This document shows, piece by piece, positions 42,436-50,793 of a stretch of DNA of 64,000 nucleotides. The notes beneath the pieces are model-generated. The model did not search any database, was not told where the DNA came from, and saw only the letters and a program-made list of their open reading frames with translations. The stretch is from assembly GCF_002920915.1 (NCBI RefSeq), contig NZ_PQVF01000003.1, positions 1-64,000 of the forward strand, written 5' to 3'. The position numbers were made by a program, and so were the translations under genes. This DNA comes from Solitalea longa. Lineage in GTDB: Bacteria > Bacteroidota > Bacteroidia > Sphingobacteriales > Sphingobacteriaceae. Each line of letters begins with the position of its first letter. The first letter of the stretch is position 1.

Positions 42436-42656
42436 TTAAGTACAAAGTAAGAAGTACAAAGTAGGAATTGGAAAGTACAAAGTATGATTTCGGATTTACG
42501 ATTTTAGAGTGAAAGTGGGAAGTGTGGTATGCGGGGCAATCTAAAATCGTACTTCTACAATCTAACTTTAATTGTACTTCTACCTTCGTAAATTTAAAAT
42601 CGTACATCCTCCTTCGTCCTTCTAAAATTATACTTCTACCTTCGTACTTTAATTTT
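42436..42656. repeat. imperfect inverted word repeat between divergent genes (AAGTACAAAG type)
   Basis: The left arm (42436-42513) has three to four AAGTACAAAGTA words plus GATTTCGGATTT and CGATTTTAGAG. The right arm (42537-42655) has their complements (AATCTAAAATCGTACTTC, AATTGTACTTCTACC, CTTCGTACTTTAA). It fills nearly the whole gap between the DUF3822 and helicase start codons, so here it sits in promoter space, unlike the copies behind stop codons. Confidence 0.78.
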
Positions 42657-42663
42657 CCCGTCC

Positions 42664-44076
42664 ATGCTCGATTCAACCGTTTTAGAAAAAGTTTTTCCGC
42701 ACCAGCCCACCTTTCAGCAACAGGAGTTATTCAGAGATCTCGATGAGTTTTTGCTCCGTCGAAGCAATAATTCGGTGTTTATTGTTCGGGGCTATGCCGG
42801 AACGGGGAAAACTACGGTGGTGAGTGCATTGGTTAAATTGTTGCCAATGTATAAGCTGAAATCGGTTTTGCTGGCACCCACAGGCCGGGCGGCAAAGGTG
42901 ATCAGTTCTTATGCCGGTAAGGAAGCCTTCACTATTCATAAAAAAATATACCGGAAACGTGATGCCGCCAGCCCTGTTTCAGGGTTTTCAAGAGGGATTA
43001 ATCCGCATACCGATACTATTTTTATTGTGGACGAGGCATCTATGATCTCTAACCAGCAAACGGATGGGCCTGATCTTTATGGTCAAAACCTGTTAACTGA
43101 TTTGCTCGAATACGTATTCAATCAAAAGAACTGTAAACTCATTTTGGTAGGTGATACCGCCCAGCTACCTCCGGTTGGTCTTACCTATAGCCCGGCTTTA
43201 GACAAAGAGTATCTCGAAGGACATTATAATCTGGAGGTTAAAGATGTGGAATTAACAGAAGTGCTTCGTCAACAACAGCAATCAGGAATTTTGGAAAATG
43301 CTACCCGTATCAGAGAATTGATAAGTGATGAAATTGAAACCTTTCCGAAAATAGTGACTAAGGGTTATACCGATACCTACCGGATGAATGGTGAGCGCAT
43401 GGTGGAAGGATTGAATTATGCATATGATAAATACGGTGTAGAGGATACATTGATCATTACCCGGTCGAACAAAGGTGCTAATTTATTCAATCAGCAAATC
43501 AGGGGGAGGATTTTGTATAGGGAGGAGGAAATATCAACCGGTGATTACCTAATGGTGGTAAAGAATAATTATTTCTGGCTTCCGGATGAATCAAACCATG
43601 CATTTATTGCCAATGGCGATATTGGTCGCATCCGCAGAATTAAAGGAACCTCTGAATTGTATGGATTTCGCTTTGCAGAGGTCACACTTGAGTTTCCGGA
43701 TTACCCGGATGAACCGGAACTTACTTGTAAGATCTTATTAGATACGCTTACTTCAGAAAGCCCTAACCTGAACTTTAACGACAGTAAACGGTTGTATGAA
43801 GCCGTTAGCGAAGACTATAAACATATTTCCAATAAACGGGAAAGAGCTCAGAAATTAAAAGAAGATCCTTATTATAATGCTTTGCAGGTGAAGTTTGCCT
43901 ATGCGGTAACTTGTCATAAGGCCCAGGGTGGACAATGGAAAGCCGTTTTTGTTGACCAGGGTTATCTGACTGAAGAAATGGTAAATACCGACTTTTTAAG
44001 ATGGTTGTATACGGCGGTGAGTCGTTCAACAGAGGAACTATTCTTTGTAAATTTTAGCGAGCAGTTTTTTGAGTAA
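42664..44076 (+). CDS. RecD-like superfamily 1 DNA helicase
   Basis: ATPase of 470 residues. Walker A is GYAGTGKTTVVSALV near residue 42; Walker B is IFIVDEASMIS; then VGDTAQLPPVG (motif III), LTEVLRQ (motif IV), and C-terminal FAYAVTCHKAQGGQWKAVFVDQG with LYTAVSRS (motifs V-VI) of the UvrD-like fold. It resembles the short RecD/Pif1-like helicases of Bacteroidota, lacking a nuclease or RecBC partner nearby. It probably unwinds DNA 5' to 3' in repair; the role is inferred. The cyanophycinase gene follows 26 bases later. Confidence 0.88.
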   Translation: MLDSTVLEKVFPHQPTFQQQELFRDLDEFLLRRSNNSVFIVRGYAGTGKTTVVSALVKLLPMYKLKSVLLAPTGRAAKVISSYAGKEAFTIHKKIYRKRDAASPVSGFSRGINPHTDTIFIVDEASMISNQQTDGPDLYGQNLLTDLLEYVFNQKNCKLILVGDTAQLPPVGLTYSPALDKEYLEGHYNLEVKDVELTEVLRQQQQSGILENATRIRELISDEIETFPKIVTKGYTDTYRMNGERMVEGLNYAYDKYGVEDTLIITRSNKGANLFNQQIRGRILYREEEISTGDYLMVVKNNYFWLPDESNHAFIANGDIGRIRRIKGTSELYGFRFAEVTLEFPDYPDEPELTCKILLDTLTSESPNLNFNDSKRLYEAVSEDYKHISNKRERAQKLKEDPYYNALQVKFAYAVTCHKAQGGQWKAVFVDQGYLTEEMVNTDFLRWLYTAVSRSTEELFFVNFSEQFFE

Positions 44077-44102
44077 AGGTTAATAAACTTTATTTTTCCT
44101 AT

Positions 44103-44942
44103 ATGAAGAAAGAAAGTTTATTGATCATTGCTCTTTTGGCGTTTCTATCAACCATTTGTACAGCTCAATCAGTTAAATCCAAAGGCAAATTATTTATAAT
44201 AGGTGGAGGGAAACGATCTGAAGCTCTCATTAACCGAATGATAACTGAAGCCAATGTTGGTTTAACGGATTATGTGGCCATTTTACCTTTGGCAAGCGAA
44301 GAACCAGATTCAGCTTATTATTTTGCAAAGCAGCAATTTGAAAAAGCAGGACTTAAAACCATCAATTTTAACTTTACTTCAAATAAACCTTTAGGTAACG
44401 CTGCAGTAGATTCAATTTCAAAAGCAAAGTTTATTTATTTGCCGGGGGGCGATCAAAGTCGTTTTATGAGCCTGCTGAATGGAACGCCAGTAAAAGAAGC
44501 AATTGTAAAAGCTTATTTTAACGGTGCATTAGTTGCCGGTACCAGTGCCGGAGCCGCAGTAATGAGCAAAGAAATGATCACTGGAAATGAAATTTTACAT
44601 CCCGATTATCAGTCGACAGCGCAATCAATAGAAGCCGGAAATATTGAGATAAAGGAAGGCTTGGGGTTGTTGCAATCGGCAATTATCGATCAGCATTTTT
44701 TAATCAGAAGTCGGCATAACCGTTTGTTAAGTATAGTGATTGAATACCCTGGAAAAAAAGCGATAGGTATTGATGAATCAACTGCCATTTTAGTGAAAAA
44801 TGGTTGGGCCGAGGTTATTGGCGATTCGCAGGTGTTGGTGTATCAAAATCCAACTAAATCAAAAACAATACAAAATCATAAAATGGGTTCCAAAGGCTTG
44901 AAGTTGGATATTTATTTGCCAGGAGAGAAATTCCTCTTATAA
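44103..44942 (+). CDS. exported cyanophycinase, peptidase S51
   Basis: Serine peptidase of 279 residues with a signal peptide (cleavage about residue 21, ICTAQ). The S51 nucleophile is Ser148 in GTSAGAAVMS; DQHFLIRSRHNRLLS (Asp196-Gln-His198) supplies the remaining active-site pattern of cyanophycinases. It cuts multi-L-arginyl-poly-aspartate (cyanophycin) to dipeptides. Because it is exported and no cyanophycin synthetase is seen in the window, it likely scavenges polymer released by other cells, or acts on another beta-linked Asp peptide. It is convergent with the hexosaminidase gene, 11 bases apart, with no terminator visible. Confidence 0.88.
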   Translation: MKKESLLIIALLAFLSTICTAQSVKSKGKLFIIGGGKRSEALINRMITEANVGLTDYVAILPLASEEPDSAYYFAKQQFEKAGLKTINFNFTSNKPLGNAAVDSISKAKFIYLPGGDQSRFMSLLNGTPVKEAIVKAYFNGALVAGTSAGAAVMSKEMITGNEILHPDYQSTAQSIEAGNIEIKEGLGLLQSAIIDQHFLIRSRHNRLLSIVIEYPGKKAIGIDESTAILVKNGWAEVIGDSQVLVYQNPTKSKTIQNHKMGSKGLKLDIYLPGEKFLL

Positions 44943-44953
44943 AAGATCTAAAA

Positions 44954-46843
44954 TTAATAGCCCTGGCGAATCCGTTTATCCAGGTCTTTCATTTTAAGGC
45001 TAACTACCTTACCAATTTTTTTACCGTTTCTATACGTTACGGCTTTAAAGGTGTCGGCTCCTTTTGGAATAGTTAAGGGCTGCGAATAAAGCGGGTAGAA
45101 ACTGTCCGGATCCGGGCCCTCGAAGCTATAATAAATATCGAGTCCACTAACTTCAGTGTTTACACTAATTAGGTAATTACCCTCATTGTTTTTATTTACC
45201 CGTATCACCGGATCGAACGAACTTAGCGAATAATTGATCTGAGCCTGGTCAAAGCGTGTAAAATGTGTTTCCATTCTACGGGTAAAATCATGCCAGTTGC
45301 GGCTTTCCTGTGGTGTCCAAAATACTTCGGAAACGGCAAAGGCCCTTGGCCAAACCATGTATTCAAGATGACGGGTATTGGGGATGTTTTCTGTCCAAAC
45401 ATTCGCTTGTCCACCTAAAATAAATTTCTTGTCAATACCTTCTGGAACCGGATTTAAGCTGTAAGTAGTACTTAAACGATTTATGGAGTAGGTTTTATAC
45501 TCCACATCCGGATCGCCCTGGTAAAGGTCCAGATAACAATATTTATCGGGGGTCATAATTACATTATGGCCCATGTTGGCGGCATTAACACCTCCTTTAA
45601 GTCCCCGCCACGACATAACCGTTGCTTCCGGAGCAAGGCCTCCTTCTAAAATCTCATCCCAGCCAATCATTCTTTTGCCTTTGCTAATTACCAGCTGTTC
45701 CATTCGGTGTATGAAATAACTTTGCAAACCCTCGAGCGATGAAATACTGTCGGTTTTCATGCGTGCTTTACATTTAGGGCATTTCTCCCAATATCCTTTA
45801 TAACACTCATCGCCACCAATATGAATGTATTTGCCCGGAAACATGGCTGCAATTTCGGTTAACACCGAGTCCATTAATTCAAAAGAACATTCATTGCCAA
45901 TGCACAAAGAATTTTCCATTTTTTTATAGAATTTGTCACCAACGTTCGGTTTAAAATTGCCCCCAAAGCATGATAATTCGGGATAAGCAGCCAAGGCGGC
46001 TAATGAATGACCGGGAACATCAATTTCGGGCAGAACCGTAATATTTCTTGCAGCGGCATAATCCAAAATCTCTTTTACATCTTCTTTTGTATAGAAACCA
46101 CCGTAGGTTGATTGTTCGCCATCTGCTTGTGGGGTTTGGGTCCACCATTCACCCATTCTTGGTGCTCTCCAGCCGCCAATTTGCGTTAACCTTGGAAAAC
46201 TCTTGATCTCAATCCTCCATCCCTGGTCGTCGGTAAGGTGCCAATGAAAAACATTGTATTTGTACCGGGCCATATTGTCGAGGTATTTTTTAATATATTC
46301 TTTAGGGAAAAAATGGCGACAAACATCCAGCATCATGCCCCTCCATGCAAAACGAGGATAATCAACAATGTCAACGCAAGGGATCGTCCAAGCTACTCCG
46401 GATTTTGTTTTTGCAGACATTACTTCGGCAGGTAATAATTGAACCAGGCTTTGCATTCCATAAAAAAGCCCTCCTGCTGTATTTGCTGTAATTTCAATGC
46501 AATTGGCGTTTACCTGCAGTTTATAACCTTCGCTGCCAAGGGTTGAATCTCTAAGTGATGATAAATAAAAACGTATAGATTTTTGTTTGCCTAAAAATTG
46601 GTTTTCGTGAATCAGCTCAAAAGAAATTCCTGTTGAAACAGCGATCGTCTCTTTGAAGAACTGAGCAACAGATTTACTGCTGTCATTATTATAAACTAAA
46701 AAGACATCGGAGGTTAAGGTAAAATGCCCTGGAAAAGATTTAACGGCAACCGGTTTTGGAATGATATTATTTAATGAATCTTGGGCATAAGCAAGGGTGC
46801 ATACTATCCCTATTATAATTATCAGCAGTAATCTTTTTAGCAT
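44954..46843 (-). CDS. beta-N-acetylhexosaminidase, family GH20
   Basis: Exported glycosidase of 629 residues: signal peptide (1 to about 20), N-terminal GH20b domain (about 25-155), catalytic barrel from about 160 (FAWRGMMLDVCRHFFP, WHLTDDQGWRIEIKSFP), catalytic Asp-Glu about residues 345-346 in IHIGGDECYKG, and a C-terminal beta domain (about 540-620). It removes terminal N-acetylglucosamine or N-acetylgalactosamine from glycans or chitin fragments by substrate-assisted catalysis, in the periplasm or outside. No SusCD pair or other glycan gene is adjacent, so it is not in a polysaccharide locus. Confidence 0.95.
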   Translation of the reverse strand: MLKRLLLIIIIGIVCTLAYAQDSLNNIIPKPVAVKSFPGHFTLTSDVFLVYNNDSSKSVAQFFKETIAVSTGISFELIHENQFLGKQKSIRFYLSSLRDSTLGSEGYKLQVNANCIEITANTAGGLFYGMQSLVQLLPAEVMSAKTKSGVAWTIPCVDIVDYPRFAWRGMMLDVCRHFFPKEYIKKYLDNMARYKYNVFHWHLTDDQGWRIEIKSFPRLTQIGGWRAPRMGEWWTQTPQADGEQSTYGGFYTKEDVKEILDYAAARNITVLPEIDVPGHSLAALAAYPELSCFGGNFKPNVGDKFYKKMENSLCIGNECSFELMDSVLTEIAAMFPGKYIHIGGDECYKGYWEKCPKCKARMKTDSISSLEGLQSYFIHRMEQLVISKGKRMIGWDEILEGGLAPEATVMSWRGLKGGVNAANMGHNVIMTPDKYCYLDLYQGDPDVEYKTYSINRLSTTYSLNPVPEGIDKKFILGGQANVWTENIPNTRHLEYMVWPRAFAVSEVFWTPQESRNWHDFTRRMETHFTRFDQAQINYSLSSFDPVIRVNKNNEGNYLISVNTEVSGLDIYYSFEGPDPDSFYPLYSQPLTIPKGADTFKAVTYRNGKKIGKVVSLKMKDLDKRIRQGY

Positions 46844-47059
46844 TCGAAAAATTCACTCTTGTTTAGCAGGTCCGAAAATAAAGATTTTTAGGGTATAAAA
46901 TTCCTCAAAAGCGATCAATGTCTTTTCGTAGGTAAACTAGTTGTTAAAAAAAGGTTAATATTTGGAGTGAATAATGTATCCGCTTTACAATTGGCCACCT
47001 TTTTTATTAGTTATTAATAATCACGTATTTGTACTTATGATTATAATTTTTAACTTGAA

Positions 47060-47067
47060 TATCTTTG
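47060..47067 (+). promoter_or_regulatory. -7 element of the small lipoprotein gene
   Basis: TATCTTTG matches TAnnTTTG and lies 21 bases before the ATG at 47089. The nearest upstream TTTG (47028-47031) is too far away. Confidence 0.5.
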
Positions 47068-47088
47068 AAGGATCAACAGTCAATAATT

Positions 47089-47505
47089 ATGAAACTTATA
47101 AGACCTTTTTTTACAGTTATCATACTTTATTCAATATTGATTTTTGGAGGATGTTATAAGCACAAGAACCATAAAATAAAGCTTCCTGAAACGGTGTACA
47201 TAACTTCTCTTATAGCAAAAGGCAAGGATAATTTTGTGTTAAGTAATGTTAAGTGGGACAATTATTCGCCAAACAGATATGTGCTAAGCATTGATCTGAA
47301 AAATATTCCTATAAAATTTACAAACAATAAATTGCCTAAAATTTATTTAATGCGAAAACACGAAAATGATACCTTTTCAAAATATAAGCTGGATGAAAAA
47401 TTATTTGATTTCGAATTCAGGTCCGATCAATTAATTGTTTACTGTAATACAGAAAATAGTTCTGAAATGGAAGGTGATATTTTGAGTTTCGAGTTAACGC
47501 CTTAG
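47089..47505 (+). CDS. small lipoprotein of unknown function
   Basis: Exported protein of 138 residues. The ATG at 47089 gives a proper lipoprotein signal (MKLIRPFFTVIILYSILIFGG then C22), preceded by a -7 element. The body is beta-rich (NFVLSNVKWDNYSPNRYVLSIDLK, YCNTENSSEMEGDILSFEL). No family recognised. It is convergent with the gene at 47514. Lipid anchoring is a firm reading; function open. Confidence 0.68.
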   Translation: MKLIRPFFTVIILYSILIFGGCYKHKNHKIKLPETVYITSLIAKGKDNFVLSNVKWDNYSPNRYVLSIDLKNIPIKFTNNKLPKIYLMRKHENDTFSKYKLDEKLFDFEFRSDQLIVYCNTENSSEMEGDILSFELTP

Positions 47506-47513
47506 TCAATTGC

Positions 47514-48071
47514 CTATTTAAGCATTGCAAGTATTTTTTTTCCTCTTGATTGGATCCCAGCGGATCCATTTTTCATTAAAAAATGAATTTGTTCTTCCAA
47601 TTCATCTTTGATCCATGGAAATTTAAAACTAAGGTTATATAAGGTTTCCATAGCGAAAGCTGTTACGGCAATTTTTGTTTTCGGATCAATCAGCCAATCA
47701 AATAAAGCCTCTATAGCCGGTTCTAAATCTGTTTGTTCAAGAGATGATCTAATTTCATTGTTTATTTTTCTGCTATGAAAATTCCGGGTGTATTCCTCGG
47801 CTATTTTAGCGTAATGTCGCTTGCAACTTTCATTGCTAACATGTGGTAAGCGACTTAAAAAGTAACTTAACCAGGGTATAAATAGATATTGATGGTTTAA
47901 GGCAATCTGTTCAAGGATCCAAGCGGCCCTAAAAGCAGGTTCTTTCTCATGATAAAAGGTAAGGTCGATGAGTTCCATTATAGAAACGTTGTTTTTAACC
48001 AATTCTGAGCTGATTTTTACTACTTCCTTTTTGCCAACGGCCTTCGAAATTCTTTTGATTAAATCTTCCAT
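47514..48071 (-). CDS. all-helical HEAT-like protein
   Basis: Cytoplasmic protein of 185 residues from ATG 48071 (MEDLIKRISKAV); a start at 48107 would add twelve residues. Paired helices follow in ARM/HEAT style (LIDLTFYHEKEPAFRAAWILEQIA, WLIDPKTKIAVTAFAMETLYNLSFKFPWIKDELEEQIHFLM). Bacteroidota homologues are sometimes called adenylosuccinate lyase-like by mistake; no catalytic motif is visible. It may be a protein-binding scaffold. Divergent from 48138. Confidence 0.65.
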   Translation of the reverse strand: MEDLIKRISKAVGKKEVVKISSELVKNNVSIMELIDLTFYHEKEPAFRAAWILEQIALNHQYLFIPWLSYFLSRLPHVSNESCKRHYAKIAEEYTRNFHSRKINNEIRSSLEQTDLEPAIEALFDWLIDPKTKIAVTAFAMETLYNLSFKFPWIKDELEEQIHFLMKNGSAGIQSRGKKILAMLK

Positions 48072-48137
48072 AATCCAGATGCTTTGCGAGGCAAAAATCG
48101 AAAACAATCACTAAATTCATAATCTAAATCTAATGTT

Positions 48138-48698
48138 ATGCTCGATAATCTTTTAAACCTTGTTAAGCAATATGCGGGGGATGCCATAGTGCAAAATCCG
48201 GATATTCCGAATGAACATAACGATGCTGCAATAGAAGCTGCTTCAGGTTCAATTTTTAACAGTTTACAGAACCAGGTAACAGGTGGAGGCTTATCCAATG
48301 TTTTAAGTATGTTTACTGGCGGTGGAGGCAGTGGAGTTGGGAATGGTAGTCCTGTTACTAATAACGCCATGGCTAGTGTTGCCGGGTCACTAATGGAAAA
48401 GTTCGGGCTCGATTCTTCTAAAGCGCAGGGGATAGCCGCTACATTGGTGCCACAGGTGTTGAGTGGTTTGGTGAACCGAACCAATGATCCCAATGATTCG
48501 AGCTTTAATATCAACGGAATTTTTAGTTCGTTAACAGGCGGCAAAACTGAAGGAGTAAATTTCGACAATGTACTAACCCAGTTAAAGGGTAGTGATGGTA
48601 AATTTTCATTAGATGACATTACGGGATTGTTTAACCAGCAGGAGGGAGATCAGGGAGGCGGAATAATGGATAAATTAAAGGGATTGTTTGGCAGCTAG
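48138..48698 (+). CDS. DUF937-like Gly/Ser/Asn-rich protein
   Basis: Protein of 186 residues starting MLDNLLNLVKQYAGDAIVQNPDIPNEHNDAAIEAASG, as in DUF937-type proteins, with a glycine-rich linker (about 72-88, TGGGGSGVGNGS) and a helical second half (LMEKFGLDSSKAQGIAATLVPQVLSGLVNR). No signal peptide. Function unknown; homologues are linked to stress or envelope in other bacteria but without a mechanism. Terminator at 48725. Confidence 0.72.
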   Translation: MLDNLLNLVKQYAGDAIVQNPDIPNEHNDAAIEAASGSIFNSLQNQVTGGGLSNVLSMFTGGGGSGVGNGSPVTNNAMASVAGSLMEKFGLDSSKAQGIAATLVPQVLSGLVNRTNDPNDSSFNINGIFSSLTGGKTEGVNFDNVLTQLKGSDGKFSLDDITGLFNQQEGDQGGGIMDKLKGLFGS

Positions 48699-48724
48699 CA
48701 TCAGAAATACAACTTGATATATGG

Positions 48725-48756
48725 AAGGCAGGATTTAACAATTCTGCCTTATTTTT
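48725..48756. terminator. terminator behind the DUF937-like gene
   Basis: AAGGCAG (48725-48731) pairs with CTGCCTT (48744-48750), followed by TATTTTTT. The end of the convergent DUF4230 gene (stop at 48749) lies inside it. Confidence 0.75.
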
Positions 48757-49339
48757 TGTACTGATAAATAACTTTTTTGTAACCGAAAGCGGCAAAAAAT
48801 GGAGTAAGTACTTTTTGTGCGCTAATTTTGGTTTCCTCTAAAATCCCGGCTTTAAGGGCGGTGGTTTTCAATTGCGCCTCGGCGCTTTTGTAGGCTTGAT
48901 CAACCAGTTCGGCTTCCACTAAAAAAGCATAGCTGGTTTGATAAACCTTTGAATTCTTGTGATCGATCTTATAATAACAAAGTTCGGGCTGAGGGAGCTG
49001 AATGGTTAAAACAGTATCATTGGTGGATATATCGTTTTTGGTAACTTTTGTCAGATCAATACATCCCACGGCTTCTCCACTTACGATCAATAAGGCTTTA
49101 GGATCAGGCAGCCACTGTTGTATCATTTCATGCTCTACAATGTCTTTAAACTTATAACGTACCAATTCAAGCTTGCCGAGCGATTCAATTTTTTCGAGTA
49201 TAACGTTGTGCACTGTAGTAGAGCTGGAGTCATTCTTTCCGCAGGTACGCATTGATAAAATACCTAAAATTAAAACCACCACCCAGGGAAAAATCCGGAC
49301 AAAATCCGAACGTTGTTTTTTCTTTTCAGCGTAACTCAT
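48749..49339 (-). CDS. DUF4230 membrane-anchored protein
   Basis: Protein of 196 residues with one N-terminal span (FPWVVVLILGILSM, about residues 18-32) and a periplasmic domain of the DUF4230 family (VHNVILEKIESLGKLELVRYKFKDIVEHE ... ALLIVSGEAVGCIDLTKVT ... LPQPELCYYKIDHKNSKVY). Common in Bacteroidota and Firmicutes; function unknown. A perfect 21-base palindrome touches its start codon (49340-49360), which suggests tight control. Confidence 0.82.
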   Translation of the reverse strand: MSYAEKKKQRSDFVRIFPWVVVLILGILSMRTCGKNDSSSTTVHNVILEKIESLGKLELVRYKFKDIVEHEMIQQWLPDPKALLIVSGEAVGCIDLTKVTKNDISTNDTVLTIQLPQPELCYYKIDHKNSKVYQTSYAFLVEAELVDQAYKSAEAQLKTTALKAGILEETKISAQKVLTPFFAAFGYKKVIYQYKK

Positions 49340-49360
49340 TCTTAAATTTAAAATTTAAGA
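49340..49360. promoter_or_regulatory. perfect 21-base palindrome at the DUF4230 start
   Basis: TCTTAAATTT (49340-49349), one central A, AAATTTAAGA (49351-49360). It abuts the CAT of the start codon (49337-49339), so it would cover the ribosome site or the transcription start. The sequence is pure A/T apart from one pair, so chance is not excluded. Confidence 0.45.
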
Positions 49361-49543
49361 TGCTTAAACGGTAATTTGTGGGAATGTTTTTTGGTTTCAA
49401 TCCTTTGTTTTTAAATTGAACAATTGATTACAACTTATTGATAAATAGTTTTTTGCAGAAAATAGCCTGTAGGTGATAGCAGAAAATGCGAAAAAAGGCA
49501 TTATAGATTACAAGAAAGTGTTTTTCTAATAAAAGGGAGTTTA

Positions 49544-49551
49544 TATATTTG
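49544..49551 (+). promoter_or_regulatory. -7 element of the tRNA-Leu operon
   Basis: TATATTTG, matching TAnnTTTG, ends 9 bases before the first tRNA base. The -33 region reads GTGTTT rather than TTTG. Confidence 0.65.
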
Positions 49552-49560
49552 CAACCCCAC

Positions 49561-49643
49561 GCGCGGATGGCGAAATTGGTAGACGCACCATCTTGAGGGG
49601 GTGGCGCCCGCAGGGCGTGTGAGTTCGAATCTCATTCCGCGCA
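49561..49643 (+). tRNA. tRNA-Leu, anticodon GAG
   Basis: Class II tRNA of 83 bases. Acceptor GCGCGGA pairs with TCCGCGC, discriminator A. Anticodon arm CCATC-TTGAGGG-GGTGG gives GAG. The long variable arm has stem GCCC/GGGC; the T arm is GTGAG-TTCGAAT-CTCAT. CCA is not encoded. Reads CUC and CUU leucine codons. Confidence 0.96.
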
Positions 49644-49683
49644 CAATTTATTCAGGTTTTCGCCATGAGTAAATTTCAAAGGC

Positions 49684-49765
49684 GCCCAGGTGGCGAAATT
49701 GGTAAACGTTGCGGTCTCAGAAGCCGTTGGGAATACCCTTGCGAGTTCGAGTCTCGCCCTGGGCA
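49684..49765 (+). tRNA. tRNA-Leu, anticodon CAG
   Basis: Class II tRNA of 82 bases, 40 bases behind the first. Acceptor GCCCAGG pairs with CCTGGGC, discriminator A. Anticodon loop CTCAGAA gives CAG. The T arm is GCGAG-TTCGAGT-CTCGC. CCA is not encoded. Reads CUG leucine codons; probably one transcript with the GAG tRNA. Confidence 0.95.
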
Positions 49766-49772
49766 CAACATT

Positions 49773-49821
49773 AAAACAAAAAACACCTGTAAACTAATAT
49801 TTTACAGGTGTTTTTTGTTTT
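49773..49821 (+). terminator. strong terminator of the tRNA-Leu operon
   Basis: Perfect 21-base-pair stem (49773-49793 with 49801-49821), 7-base loop, T-rich right arm. The longest perfect terminator in the window. Confidence 0.95.
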
Positions 49822-49898
49822 AGGGTAAAACGTAGGTAAAACATTTAAATTTACGCTTATTATGGGTCATTGGCCCCCAATTTGAATTATCAATATCC

Positions 49899-50615
49899 TT
49901 AAGTTGTTAGTTTGAAATACATAACCCCAATAATCGAAGCGGTTACTAAAATCAGCCACCACATTCCTTTTTTTGTCTTGTTGTCAATGTTCTTACTTCT
50001 TTGGGTTTCATAGAAAGAATACCCTAAAAGCATTAATAAAACCGTTCCACAAATGCCTACAACTATTTTGTCTTTGTCTGTGTAAACAATCACCATTAAG
50101 CCAATTGTAAATAAAGAAAGTATGCGGTTATATTTTTGAAGAAAGGATTCATTGCTTTGAGTTGAAATAGGTTTTTTTTCGGCCAGTAATTTTTCAAGTT
50201 TTTCAATTTCATTAATTTGTGCAGGGACTGCAATTACATTTACTGCTGAATTCCCTTTAATGACAAAACCTCCATCAGATTTTTTTATTATTTCAGTTAA
50301 CTCATTGTTATCAATAGTTATAGTTGGTGTATTATGCTGCTCCCTTACAATGCTTAGATCATCAACAGAGAGTTTATAACTGTCGAAAATTACTTTTTGT
50401 CTATTAACTCCACGATAGAGCCCAAATGCCATTGCTGCTAACATCATTGGAATTACATATGGCAATACATTTACGTCATCTGGTTGCCCATTCGAATTGA
50501 AATGACTTATGGCCAAACCTGCGGATGCAGCCAATAATGAAATTGGAATTGCTTTAATAAGTAAAGCGTTCCTTATCTCTTTAAATCCACCTTCTCTGAT
50601 TTTGAAATTCTCCAT
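49899..50615 (-). CDS. multi-span membrane protein with PH-like domain
   Basis: Protein of 238 residues with two N-terminal spans (about 20-37 and 50-67), a soluble beta-rich middle (VIFDSYKLSVDDLSIVREQ, ITIDNNELTEIIKKSDGGFVIKG) that reads like a bacterial PH domain, then three C-terminal spans (about 165-235). Function unknown. It is alone, convergent to the tRNA terminator and divergent from the EamA-like gene at 50794. Confidence 0.68.
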   Translation of the reverse strand: MENFKIREGGFKEIRNALLIKAIPISLLAASAGLAISHFNSNGQPDDVNVLPYVIPMMLAAMAFGLYRGVNRQKVIFDSYKLSVDDLSIVREQHNTPTITIDNNELTEIIKKSDGGFVIKGNSAVNVIAVPAQINEIEKLEKLLAEKKPISTQSNESFLQKYNRILSLFTIGLMVIVYTDKDKIVVGICGTVLLMLLGYSFYETQRSKNIDNKTKKGMWWLILVTASIIGVMYFKLTT

Positions 50616-50793
50616 TATTCTTATTTAAAACTAGGTTTTGGTTAAAACGGCCAAAAATACAATAATAGGGTATCTTGCAGAGGTAGAAAATACGTTTTGT
50701 TAAAGGTGAAAGTTCAAAGGTTTTTAATTGCCAATCCCTAATATTCCACTCTTTCTTTTACTATTTTTAATAAACAACAACCTTAATTCTGTT

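Noticed and set aside
46974-47159. Open frame of 61 codons ahead of the small lipoprotein gene
   Set aside because: It overlaps the lipoprotein gene's -7 element and signal peptide in another frame, with no domain.
48059-48619. Open frame of 186 codons antisense to the DUF937-like gene
   Set aside because: Low-complexity Pro/Leu product, no promoter; the sense frame has the family match and terminator.
49773-50615. tRNA-Leu as integration site of a genomic island
   Set aside because: No integrase, no repeated tRNA 3' end further on, and the following genes look native.
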